Below the pieces are notes generated by a model. That model saw only the letters and a list, made by a program, of their open reading frames with translations, was not told the origin of the DNA and ran no database searches. A stretch of DNA of 9,325 nucleotides from Lysobacteraceae bacterium. GTDB lineage: Bacteria; Pseudomonadota; Gammaproteobacteria; Xanthomonadales; Wenzhouxiangellaceae. Position 1 is the stretch's first letter. Each line of letters opens with the position of its first letter. The DNA is taken from contig JAIVHD010000106.1 in NCBI GenBank assembly GCA_020201235.1, positions 1-9,325 on the forward strand, given 5' to 3'. Below are positions 1 to 6,410 of this stretch, in pieces. A program made the translations under genes and the position numbers.

Positions 1-1
1 A

Positions 2-1702
2 CGCGGTGCCGATGTTGTCGTCGGCACCCCGGGGCGCGTGATCGACCACCTGACCAAGGGCACGCTGAACATCCAGGCGCTGCAAACCCTGGTACTCGAC
101 GAAGCCGATGAAATGCTGCGCATGGGTTTTATCGATGATGTCAAAAACGTGTTGGAGCGGATTCCCGATAGTTGCCAGAAGGCACTTTTTTCGGCCACGA
201 TGCCGGATGCAATACGGCGCATCGCCGACAAGCATCTCAATCACCCGCAGCACATCACGATTCGTGCAAAAACCACGACCGCGGCCAACATCCACCAGCG
301 CTACTGGATCGTCGGCGGCGTGCACAAGCTCGATGCGCTGACCCGCATCCTCGAGGTCGAGCCGTTTGATGCGATGCTGGTGTTTGCGCGCACGCGCGTG
401 TCGACCGAAGAACTGGCCGGCCGGCTGGAGGCGCGCGGCTTCTCAGCCGCAGCGCTCAACGGCGACGTGCCGCAGAAGAACCGCGAGAAAATCGTTGAGC
501 AGCTCAAGCGCAATGAAATCGATATTCTGGTGGCCACCGACGTGGCCGCGCGAGGTCTTGACGTCGAGCGCATCAGCCACGTCGTCAACTACGATATTCC
601 CTACGATACCGAGGCCTATGTCCATCGCATCGGGCGAACCGGCCGGGCCGGGCGCTCGGGCGAGGCGATCCTGTTCGTCGCGCCGCGCGAGCGCAACATG
701 CTGCGCGCAATCGAACGCGCGACCCGACAGCCGATTGAGGCCATGACCCTACCGACCGTGCGCGATGTAAACGAGCAGCGCGTGGCGCGATTTCAAAGCC
801 GCATCGAGGCCGCACTGGAAAGCGACGAAATCGGCCGTTACCACGAAATGGTCCAGTCTACCCAAGCCGCGACCGGGGCCTCGCTGGACGACATCGCGGC
901 CGCCCTGGCGCTGCTGGCCAAAGGCGACGAGCCGCTGCTGCTGGAAGAACCCGCAGCGCACGCTTCCGGCCGCAAGACCCGGGCGGACCGGGCGGATGCC
1001 GAGCGCGATTCGCGGCCACACGGCGAAACGCGAAACCGCACGGCACCGGACACATCGCGCAGCTACCAGGACAAGCGCCAGCGCAGCGCTGACGCCGATC
1101 TGGTGACCTATCGGGTTGCGATTGGCCATGCGCATGGTGCCAAGCCCGGAAATATCGTCGGTGCAATCGCCAACGAAGCCGGATTGAGCGCGCGCCAGAT
1201 CGGACGGATCGAAATTCACGATCAGTACAGCCAGGTCGACTTGCCGGCCAATCTCTCGAACGGCGCGCTGGAGCACCTGAAAAAGGTCTGGGTGGCCGGC
1301 CAACAATTGCAGATCGTGCCGGACGACGGTAGCCACCCGGACTTCGAGAGCCGCCCGCGACCCGCGCCGTCAAAGCCGACACGGCCCAAGTCCGGATTTT
1401 CCAAGTCCGGCTTTTCCAAGTCCGGCTTTTCCAAGCCCGGGCAATCAAAACCGGCGCGCTCCAAGCCCGATCGTCCGAAATCGGCGAACTCCAAGCCGGC
1501 TCACGCAAAGCCTGCGTACGCCAAGCCCTCACCGTCCAGGCCGGATCCATCCGAATCCAGGCCCGAGCGCGCCAAGAATGCCGACGGGGAGCGCGCGCCG
1601 ACCAAGAAAACGCCGTTTAAGAAGGCCGCCGCCAATCGCTCGCGCCCGCCCCGCACACGCAGCGAGCGCAAGGCCGCCCATGGTGCGCGCAAGACCAAGT
1701 AA
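2..1702 (+). CDS. deaD: DEAD-box RNA helicase, DeaD/CsdA type (5' end outside window)
   Basis: ATP-dependent RNA helicase; DeaD/CsdA proteins unwind structured RNA in ribosome assembly and cold adaptation. The frame is open from the window edge, so the Q motif and Walker A lie upstream. Visible motifs in order: TPGR (nt 26-37), DEAD Walker B (nt 98-109), SAT (nt 191-199), ATDVAARGLD (motif V) and HRIGRTGRAG (motif VI, about nt 623-652). After the helicase core comes the DeaD-type middle region, then at about nt 1096-1315 a DbpA/CsdA-like RNA-binding domain that includes GNIVGAIANEAGLS. The rest (nt 1340-1699) is a basic, low-complexity tail rich in SKP and SKSGF units, likely disordered RNA-binding sequence. 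The match to E. coli DeaD is collinear with no internal gap. The choice of deaD over rhlE/srmB rests on the C-terminal RNA-binding domain. It converges with suhB. Confidence 0.93.
   Translation, partial: RGADVVVGTPGRVIDHLTKGTLNIQALQTLVLDEADEMLRMGFIDDVKNVLERIPDSCQKALFSATMPDAIRRIADKHLNHPQHITIRAKTTTAANIHQRYWIVGGVHKLDALTRILEVEPFDAMLVFARTRVSTEELAGRLEARGFSAAALNGDVPQKNREKIVEQLKRNEIDILVATDVAARGLDVERISHVVNYDIPYDTEAYVHRIGRTGRAGRSGEAILFVAPRERNMLRAIERATRQPIEAMTLPTVRDVNEQRVARFQSRIEAALESDEIGRYHEMVQSTQAATGASLDDIAAALALLAKGDEPLLLEEPAAHASGRKTRADRADAERDSRPHGETRNRTAPDTSRSYQDKRQRSADADLVTYRVAIGHAHGAKPGNIVGAIANEAGLSARQIGRIEIHDQYSQVDLPANLSNGALEHLKKVWVAGQQLQIVPDDGSHPDFESRPRPAPSKPTRPKSGFSKSGFSKSGFSKPGQSKPARSKPDRPKSANSKPAHAKPAYAKPSPSRPDPSESRPERAKNADGERAPTKKTPFKKAAANRSRPPRTRSERKAAHGARKTK
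1386..1445 (+). repeat. 15-bp tandem repeat in helicase tail
   Basis: Three near-identical 15-bp units (ccaagtccggctttt; the first has an a for c) run from 1386 to 1430, followed by a diverged fourth. Each unit encodes one S-K-S-G-F pentapeptide, so unit gain or loss keeps the frame. Degenerate SKP-type units continue to about 1560. The pattern suggests expansion by slippage within a disordered basic tail. Confidence 0.85.
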
Positions 1703-1910
1703 ACCGTCTGTCGCATCCATTTCTGACTCGACGCCATTGCTCAGCCCGGTGCCGCATCTGCGGGCTTTGGGAAAATCGCGCGGGGACGGAAAAAAGGCGT
1801 GCCGGCAAATGAACAAGCCGTCTGGCTGGTCATCCGGCGATCTCGATGTCGGGTTGAGCCGATCCGGGCCCTCGCCTGAGAAATCACCGGTCGATGAGCA
1901 GTCGGCCGAG

Positions 1911-1935
1911 CCGGCCTGCGGAGGGCTCAGGCCGG
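1911..1935. terminator. GC-rich hairpin between convergent genes, weak terminator candidate
   Basis: A perfect 8-bp inverted repeat (ccggcctg / caggccgg) with a 9-nt loop lies in the 251-bp gap between the convergent ends of the helicase gene and suhB. No T-tract follows on either strand, so it lacks the hallmark of an intrinsic terminator. Placement is the only other support. Nothing else recognisable was seen in 1703-1953. Confidence 0.25.
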
Positions 1936-1953
1936 TCTGTCCGCCGCGCGCAA

Positions 1954-2787
1954 TCAGCGCTTTTCGGAACCGGCCCCGACCGTTCGGGCGCGCATCGATT
2001 CGGTCAGATGCGGTTCGATCGCCCGCCGCATCGGTGTGATGAGCTTGAAGGGCGCGGCCAGGACGTGCCCTGATTCCATCCAGTTGTCGCCGCCGGCAAT
2101 ATCCATCACAACGCCGCCAGCTTCCTGGACCAGCAGGCCGCCGGCGGCCGTGTCCCAGGGTTTCAGCGCCAGTTCCCAGTAGCCGTCGAGGCGTCCGCAA
2201 GCGACATAGGCAAGGTCCAGCGAGGCCGCTCCAGCCCGACGCACGTCGTCACACTGTTCGAACATTTCGTTGAACATGGCAAAATACGCGGGCATGAGCC
2301 GGCGCTGACGAAACGGGAAGGCGGCCGCCACGATTGCGCCGGACAGACTGTTGCGGCCCGAGACGCGGACTCTTCGATTGTTTAGGGTTGCTCCTTGCCC
2401 GCGACTGGCCGCGAACAGTTCGTCGCGCACCGGGTCGTAGACTACGCCGTGTTCGACCCGGCCCCGAACGAGCAATGCGATCGACACGGCGTAGTGCGGA
2501 ATGCCTCTCAGATAGTTGCTGGTGCCGTCGATCGGATCGATCAGCCAGACGTTTTCGTCGCTGTCACCGGATTTGCCGGCTTCCTCACCGATGATCGTGT
2601 GGGCCGGATAACGGCGCTTGAGCTCGGCTCGAATGGTTTCCTCGCAGGCCCGGTCGACCTCGCTTGCGTAGTCGCCGCGAGCCTTGCGCTCGACCGGAAT
2701 GGAGTCGACCCGGTCGCGGTATTTTATGATCAGGTCGCCGCCCTTGTGCGCGGCCTCGATTGCTGTGTTTAGAAACGGGTGGGTCAA
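1954..2787 (-). CDS. suhB: Inositol-1-monophosphatase family protein SuhB
   Basis: Mg2+-dependent phosphatase of the inositol monophosphatase family; in E. coli SuhB also takes part in rRNA transcription antitermination with the Nus factors. The 277-aa product is full length (E. coli 267 aa). Metal-binding motifs are present: GEEAG at residues 67-71, IDPIDGTSN at 83-91 (Asp84, Asp87) and the second-domain motif KPWDTAAGG at 209-217 (Asp212). The start is TTG at 2787-2785: upstream in frame there is only a short run to a TGA with no ATG or GTG, and the sequence MTHPFLN matches the family N terminus. A weak GGA lies about 10 nt upstream. In Pseudomonas-like genomes suhB points away from trmJ and the isc operon; here the divergent neighbour is ndk directly. 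The role in antitermination is inferred from family. Confidence 0.93.
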   Translation of the reverse strand: MTHPFLNTAIEAAHKGGDLIIKYRDRVDSIPVERKARGDYASEVDRACEETIRAELKRRYPAHTIIGEEAGKSGDSDENVWLIDPIDGTSNYLRGIPHYAVSIALLVRGRVEHGVVYDPVRDELFAASRGQGATLNNRRVRVSGRNSLSGAIVAAAFPFRQRRLMPAYFAMFNEMFEQCDDVRRAGAASLDLAYVACGRLDGYWELALKPWDTAAGGLLVQEAGGVVMDIAGGDNWMESGHVLAAPFKLITPMRRAIEPHLTESMRARTVGAGSEKR

Positions 2788-2953
2788 GGTTGATTCATCC
2801 AGGGCCGCGAAAGCGAAGATAGTAGCAGATCACGGTCACCGGACGGGATGGCTCCCGTTACAATAGCGGGTTGGGCGCGTCATACAATCGCCTTAGACCA
2901 TGTGCGTGAGCAGAAGCCTGCGGCGTGGCTCATGTCCCTTATCTGAAATATTG

Positions 2954-2978
2954 TTCAATTCATTGAATTTAATAGGAG
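2954..2978 (+). promoter_or_regulatory. AT-rich ndk leader: perfect palindrome plus Shine-Dalgarno
   Basis: The 40 bases before ndk are strikingly AT-rich in a GC-rich window. They contain a perfect inverted repeat TTCAAT-tc-ATTGAA (2954-2967), immediately followed by TTTAAT (2968-2973, a possible -10) and AGGAG (2974-2978), which is 9 nt from the ATG. The ribosome site is convincing. The palindrome could be an operator or a small RNA hairpin; no convincing -35 is visible. Further upstream, TACAAT occurs at 2859-2864 and 2883-2888 as other possible -10 elements without good -35 partners. Confidence 0.45.
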
Positions 2979-2987
2979 TATTTATAG

Positions 2988-3407
2988 ATGCAGCGTACGC
3001 TTTCAATTATTAAACCCGATGCCGTGGCCAAAAACGTGGTTGGCGAAATTCTGACGCGTTTCGAACGTGCCGGACTAAAAATTGCGGCAGCCCGCATGAA
3101 GCATCTTTCCCGAGCCGATGCCGAAGGATTTTACGCAGTCCATCGGGAGCGCCCGTTCTTTGGCGATCTGGTCGAGTTCATGATTTCAGGACCGGTCATG
3201 ATCCAGGTGCTTGAGGGCGACGATGCGATCGCGCGCAATCGCGAATTGATGGGGGCGACCGATCCGCACCAGGCCGCGCCGGGAACGATCCGGGCCGATT
3301 TCGCGACCAGTATCGATGCCAATGCGGTTCACGGCTCCGACAGCGAAGAAACAGCCGCTGACGAGATCGGGTTTTTCTTTGATGCTGATGAGATATACTC
3401 CCGTTGA
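2988..3407 (+). CDS. ndk: Nucleoside diphosphate kinase
   Basis: Transfers the gamma phosphate of ATP to (d)NDPs through a phosphohistidine, balancing the nucleotide pools in the cytoplasm. The 139-aa product is the normal family length. The N-terminal [13 protein letters not shown] carries the conserved lysine (Lys9), and NAVHGSDS at 113-120 carries the active-site His115. The ATG has a strong AGGAG 9 nt upstream. No internal gap relative to the family is seen, unlike rlmN just downstream. It probably heads the transcription unit running into rlmN; only 19 nt separate the two genes. Confidence 0.97.
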   Translation: MQRTLSIIKPDAVAKNVVGEILTRFERAGLKIAAARMKHLSRADAEGFYAVHRERPFFGDLVEFMISGPVMIQVLEGDDAIARNRELMGATDPHQAAPGTIRADFATSIDANAVHGSDSEETAADEIGFFFDADEIYSR

Positions 3408-3426
3408 TTTGAATACACACGAGCAT

Positions 3427-4281
3427 ATGCCTGAAACCACTGCCAAAACCAATCTTCTGGGCCTGAGCCGGGAAGGTTTGGAGCGGTTCTTTGCGGCCGC
3501 CGGCGAAAAGCCGTTTCGGGCGCGTCAAGTATTGCAGTGGATTCATCAGCGCGATGTGGTCGATTTCGATCGGATGACCGATCTCAGCCAGGCGCTGCGC
3601 GCTTGGCTGGTTGAGTTCGCAGAGATTCGGGCACCGTCGGTTCTAACGCAGCAGGAATCGGCCGATGGCACCGTCAAGTGGTTGATGTCGCTGCCCGGTG
3701 GCAGCGCGGTCGAGACAGTGTTTATTCCGGAGCCAGGAGGCCTGGCGGCGCGCCGGGTCACTGTTTCGACCGCCGGTGTGGTGCCAGGTATTGACGCCCT
3801 GAGGCAAGGTCCGGCGGTTGCGCTGGCCGTGTCGCTGCACGCGCCGAATGATGCATTGCGCAACCGGTTGGTGCCGCTCAATCGGAAATACCCGATCTCG
3901 GAGCTTTTGGCCGCTTGCAAGCGCTACCTGGTGGATCGGCAGTCCAAACAATCGATTACGTTTGAATACACGATGATCGACGGCGTAAACGACAAGCCCG
4001 AACTGGCCCGGCAGTTGCTGCGGGTTATCCAGGGTTTTTCGAGTAAAATCAATCTTATACCGTTCAATCCTTATCCTGGAACGCCGTTTCGTACCAGCAC
4101 ACCTGAAGCCATTGCCGAATTTCAGGATGTGCTGCGGCGCGGCGGCATGATCACAACCGTGCGCAAGACCCGCGGCGACGATATCGATGCGGCCTGCGGC
4201 CAGTTGGTCGGCAAGGTGCTTTCGACCAGTCAGCGCCGTGCCACGGTCCAGCGCCAGCTGGCCGCGCAGGCGATGGCGTGA
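3427..4281 (+). CDS. rlmN: RlmN-family methyltransferase lacking its radical-SAM core
   Basis: RlmN makes 2-methyladenosine at A2503 of 23S rRNA and A37 of some tRNAs, using a [4Fe-4S] cluster and two SAM molecules. This product is 284 aa, against about 370-385 for the family. Residues 8-100 match the N-terminal accessory domain (GEKPFRARQ, VETVFIPE). At residues 103-106 the sequence jumps straight to the segment ending in RRVTVSTAGVVP. About 88 residues are missing, including the CxxxCxxC cluster motif and GMGEP. The rest is well conserved (SLHAPND, VNDKPE, KINLIPFNPYPGTPF, VRKTRGDDIDAACGQL), including the methyl-carrying cysteine (Cys257, E. coli Cys355). The frame is kept, so about 264 nt are lost. 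Without the cluster it cannot be an active methyltransferase. The ATG at 3427 was chosen over upstream starts because it avoids overlap with ndk and fits the family N terminus. Its stop overlaps the pilW start. Confidence 0.9.
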   Translation: MPETTAKTNLLGLSREGLERFFAAAGEKPFRARQVLQWIHQRDVVDFDRMTDLSQALRAWLVEFAEIRAPSVLTQQESADGTVKWLMSLPGGSAVETVFIPEPGGLAARRVTVSTAGVVPGIDALRQGPAVALAVSLHAPNDALRNRLVPLNRKYPISELLAACKRYLVDRQSKQSITFEYTMIDGVNDKPELARQLLRVIQGFSSKINLIPFNPYPGTPFRTSTPEAIAEFQDVLRRGGMITTVRKTRGDDIDAACGQLVGKVLSTSQRRATVQRQLAAQAMA

Positions 4282-5057
4282 CGCTAATTCGCACCACCCT
4301 ACTGACGCTTGTGCTGGTGCTCACCGGTTGCGCAAGCAGCTCCCCGGTTGAACAGCCGCGCCGTTCGGGCTCGACCGTGGATCGCGTCAGTCCGAATCGC
4401 GCGGCTGAACTCAACACTCGCCTCGGCGTCGGGTACCTGGAGCGGGGCAACGTGGAAATCGCGCTTGAAAAGCTTCAGCTTGCGGTGCGTCTGGACCCCA
4501 AACATGCGCCCGCGCACTTGGCCATCGGCATCGTCTACGACTCGATCGGGCGTGATTCGCAAGCATTGAAACACCTGAAAACCGCTGTAGAGCTTGCGCC
4601 CGGGGACGGAGCGGCGCACAATAGCCTGGCGGCCGTGCTGTGCGAAGCTGGCCGATATGATGAGGCAGACAAACAATTCAAGGCCGCGTTGGAGGATCCG
4701 TTTTATTCGACCCCCGACGTGGTGTTGGCAAACGCGGGGGCGTGCGCGCGGCGCGGTGGAAAAGATTCTACGGCCGAGCGCTACTTGAGAGACGCGCTTT
4801 CGATCGATCCGGCAAACCGGAGTGCTTTATTCAACTTATCGCAAATGTATTATTCACAGGGCAATGCGTTACAGGCAAGGGCATTCCTTCAGCGGCTTGA
4901 ATCAACCGGTCAAATGGGCCCGGCCTCGTTGCTTCTTGGGTATCGTATCGAGCGTGCCCTGACGAGTGAAGAGACGGCGAAGCGGTATGCGACGCTGCTT
5001 GAAACGCGATACCCAGAGTCACCTCAAGCCTCCGAGATGAGGCAACAGAATAAGTAG
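4278..5057 (+). CDS. pilW: Type IV pilus biogenesis/stability lipoprotein PilW (PilF), TPR repeats
   Basis: Outer-membrane lipoprotein pilotin that assists assembly of the PilQ secretin in type IV pilus systems. The 259-aa product begins with a hydrophobic signal and lipobox LTGC (Cys18), then carries about five tetratricopeptide repeats at roughly residues 43-76, 77-110, 111-144, 148-181 and 182-215. NSLAAVLCEAGRYDEA and the downstream Asp-Pro and NAG-C region resemble PilF of Pseudomonas. The start is GTG at 4278, whose TG overlaps the TGA of rlmN (GTGA), indicating translational coupling. The rlmN-pilF-rodZ order is the usual one. Length and repeats look complete. Confidence 0.92.
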   Translation: MTLIRTTLLTLVLVLTGCASSSPVEQPRRSGSTVDRVSPNRAAELNTRLGVGYLERGNVEIALEKLQLAVRLDPKHAPAHLAIGIVYDSIGRDSQALKHLKTAVELAPGDGAAHNSLAAVLCEAGRYDEADKQFKAALEDPFYSTPDVVLANAGACARRGGKDSTAERYLRDALSIDPANRSALFNLSQMYYSQGNALQARAFLQRLESTGQMGPASLLLGYRIERALTSEETAKRYATLLETRYPESPQASEMRQQNK

Positions 5058-5059
5058 AA

Positions 5060-6034
5060 ATGACTGATTTGGCGAATGACCAGAACATAAAAATGGTAGC
5101 GGGGGCTATTGCGAATCCGTCCGGCGTGAAGCCCGGCGAGGCTCTTGCCAGGGCGCGGCACCAGAGGCAGCTTGGTCTGGACGAAGTCGCATGCCAATTA
5201 AAGCTTCCGAAATCCATCGTGCAGGACCTCGAAGCCGATCGGCTCGAGCGAATTGCACCGATTTACCGACGCGGCTACATCACCAATTACGCGCGCCTGC
5301 TTGGGCTTGATGACGCCCCGTTACTGGCGGAACTCGAGCACGAGGAGCCGGTCGGTTTAAGGGCCGTCATGCCGAGGCAGGCCTCCGGGATCAAGTTCGA
5401 CCGATTTATCAAATTTGCTACGTATCTACTTGTTACAACAATGATTGTTCCGCCCCTGGTGTACTTTTTCGTATTTGGCGGAGCGCGATTCTTCGAGGCC
5501 GAGGTCTCAAGCCGTTCTAACGCCGACCTGCCATCGGCAAGCGAGCCCGCCACACAAGCCACGACCCAGCAACGCATTGCCGGAGCGCTGGCTTTGGAAG
5601 ACACTGCGCGCGCCGATCAACGGGGTTCCCATCTAGCCGCCTCGGCCGTGCCCTTCAGTGTCATTCGACCACTCGAGTCAACCAAAGACGCGCCTGCCAC
5701 GCCGAGTGTGTCCGAAGCGCCGGTCGACGCAGAGCCCGATCTGTTATCGACGCTACGAGTTGAATTGACCGACGACAGTTGGGTGGAAATCGAGTCGGCC
5801 GACGGGCAGCGTCTTGAATTTGACCTGCTGCGCTCCGGTGTGGTTCGCGAGTACCGTGGCCGGCCACCGTTCCGGCTGTTGCTCGGCCGAGGCAATGCTG
5901 CGCGGCTGAGCATCGACAATCAGCCGGTTGCCTTGGGACGAGAGGATAGCGCGGGCGTGGTCGAACTGTCGGTCGGCGAATTGGCGCTTTCAACGCCCAA
6001 CCCGTCCACCGCCAGGCCCTCGACGGCGGAGTGA
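5060..6034 (+). CDS. rodZ: Cytoskeleton protein RodZ
   Basis: Bitopic inner-membrane protein that links MreB filaments to the elongation machinery and maintains rod shape. The 324-aa product shows a cytoplasmic HTH_25 domain at residues 25-90 (GEALARARHQRQLGLDEVA, then YRRGYITNYARLLG), a transmembrane helix at about 118-140, a proline/alanine-rich periplasmic linker at 150-228 and a C-terminal DUF4115 beta domain at about 230-310 (LRVELTDDSWVEIESADG). All expected parts are present. The ATG lies 2 nt after the pilW stop, so the two are probably co-translated; a start at Met12 (5093) is possible. ispG normally follows directly and is absent here. Confidence 0.94.
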   Translation: MTDLANDQNIKMVAGAIANPSGVKPGEALARARHQRQLGLDEVACQLKLPKSIVQDLEADRLERIAPIYRRGYITNYARLLGLDDAPLLAELEHEEPVGLRAVMPRQASGIKFDRFIKFATYLLVTTMIVPPLVYFFVFGGARFFEAEVSSRSNADLPSASEPATQATTQQRIAGALALEDTARADQRGSHLAASAVPFSVIRPLESTKDAPATPSVSEAPVDAEPDLLSTLRVELTDDSWVEIESADGQRLEFDLLRSGVVREYRGRPPFRLLLGRGNAARLSIDNQPVALGREDSAGVVELSVGELALSTPNPSTARPSTAE

Positions 6035-6183
6035 TCCGGCCAGATGGCGCGGGGCTAAATTCACGAGTCGTTGGCCGGGCCATTCGGATTGGCGGGGTGG
6101 TGAGTAAGGCGGGTATAAGCAGATGCGTGCGATCCGGCTCGCTGTTATCCTTGCGCGAATTCATGAAACGGACTACTAGCAGC
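6035..6183 (+). other. Non-coding spacer where ispG would be expected
   Basis: This stretch directly follows the rodZ stop, where most gammaproteobacteria start ispG. An 82-codon frame opens at a GTG at 6031 and crosses the spacer into the repeat element, but its translation has none of the IspG N-terminal signature (VQSMTNT) and no other recognisable motif. I found no ribosome site, hairpin or remnant that I can defend. It may be flanking debris from a deletion or insertion event. Confidence 0.5.
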
Positions 6184-6256
6184 CCAGGAGCCTGTCGAAT
6201 TTACCCCATCTACGCTGAGGGAAAGTCCGGTTGGAGCCAGATTTTTCGATCTTTTA

Positions 6257-6273
6257 AGGCCAATGGTGGGCCT
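6257..6273. repeat. Small hairpin inside the repeat element
   Basis: aggcc (6257-6261) pairs perfectly with ggcct (6269-6273) around a 7-nt loop. It is preceded by an AT-rich tract (6241-6256). Alone it is weak, but it adds to the structured interior of the element. Confidence 0.4.
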
Positions 6274-6288
6274 ATTTAACGAAAACAA

Positions 6289-6320
6289 GCGGGAAATCCG
6301 GCCCAATCCGGCTTTTCCGC
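6289..6320. repeat. Strong stem-loop inside the repeat element
   Basis: Positions 6289-6296 (gcgggaaa) pair with 6313-6320 (ttttccgc) over 8 bp with one G-U. After a single mismatch, ccgg (6298-6301) pairs with ccgg (6308-6311), leaving a 6-nt loop. The total is a 12-bp stem with a single internal mismatch. No T-tract follows on the plus strand. It could be a structural core of the element, or a leader hairpin if transcription reads through into hisS. Confidence 0.6.
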
Positions 6321-6328
6321 AGTAGATT

Positions 6329-6379
6329 AGCGTTAAATCCGACAGGCTCCTAGATCAGCGTTAAATCTGACAGGCTCCT
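6329..6379 (+). repeat. Tandem duplication of the element's right end (28-bp period)
   Basis: The 23-mer starting agcgttaaatc and ending gacaggctcct occurs at 6329-6351 and again at 6357-6379, differing by one base (c/t). The copies are separated by agatc. Both read in the same direction and each is an inverted match to the left end at 6184-6203. This means two alternative right termini are present. Confidence 0.85.
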
Positions 6380-6410
6380 GGAAGTCTGTCGCCATTTTAT
6401 GGAGAGTTTT

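Larger units (their letters stand above)
6184..6381. mobile_element. MITE-like inverted-repeat element, 198 bp, no ORF
   Basis: The ends are inverted repeats. Left ccaggagcctgtc (6184-6196) is the exact reverse complement of gacaggctcctgg (6369-6381), and the match extends inward to 18 of 20 bases through attta/taaat. A second inner right end at 6333-6351 also matches the left end, 17 of 18. The interior holds two hairpins and no coding sequence. This architecture fits a non-autonomous element or an IS remnant. No clear target-site duplication is visible, and I cannot assign a transposon family. It sits between rodZ and hisS, where ispG is normally found, and ends 30 nt before the hisS start. 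Confidence 0.65.

Noticed and set aside
1386..1445. CRISPR-like array
   Set aside because: The units are 15 bp and contiguous with no spacers; it is an in-frame coding tandem repeat.
749..1550. Two long minus-strand ORFs (195 and 230 codons) opposite the helicase
   Set aside because: Both are antisense shadows of a well-supported helicase; the translation is low-complexity and family-free.
1790..1795. Run of six A as the T-tract of a minus-strand suhB terminator
   Set aside because: No convincing stem lies immediately before it on the minus strand, and it is about 160 bases past the suhB stop.
1529..2200. Minus-strand ORF of 223 codons bridging the helicase end and the suhB end
   Set aside because: It overlaps two real genes in other frames and has no family signature; a plus-strand 153-codon ORF over 1578-2039 fails for the same reason.
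6031..6279. 82-codon plus-strand ORF after rodZ as a new small gene or ispG remnant
   Set aside because: It starts inside the last codons of rodZ, runs into the left end of the repeat element and lacks IspG motifs; no ribosome site was seen.
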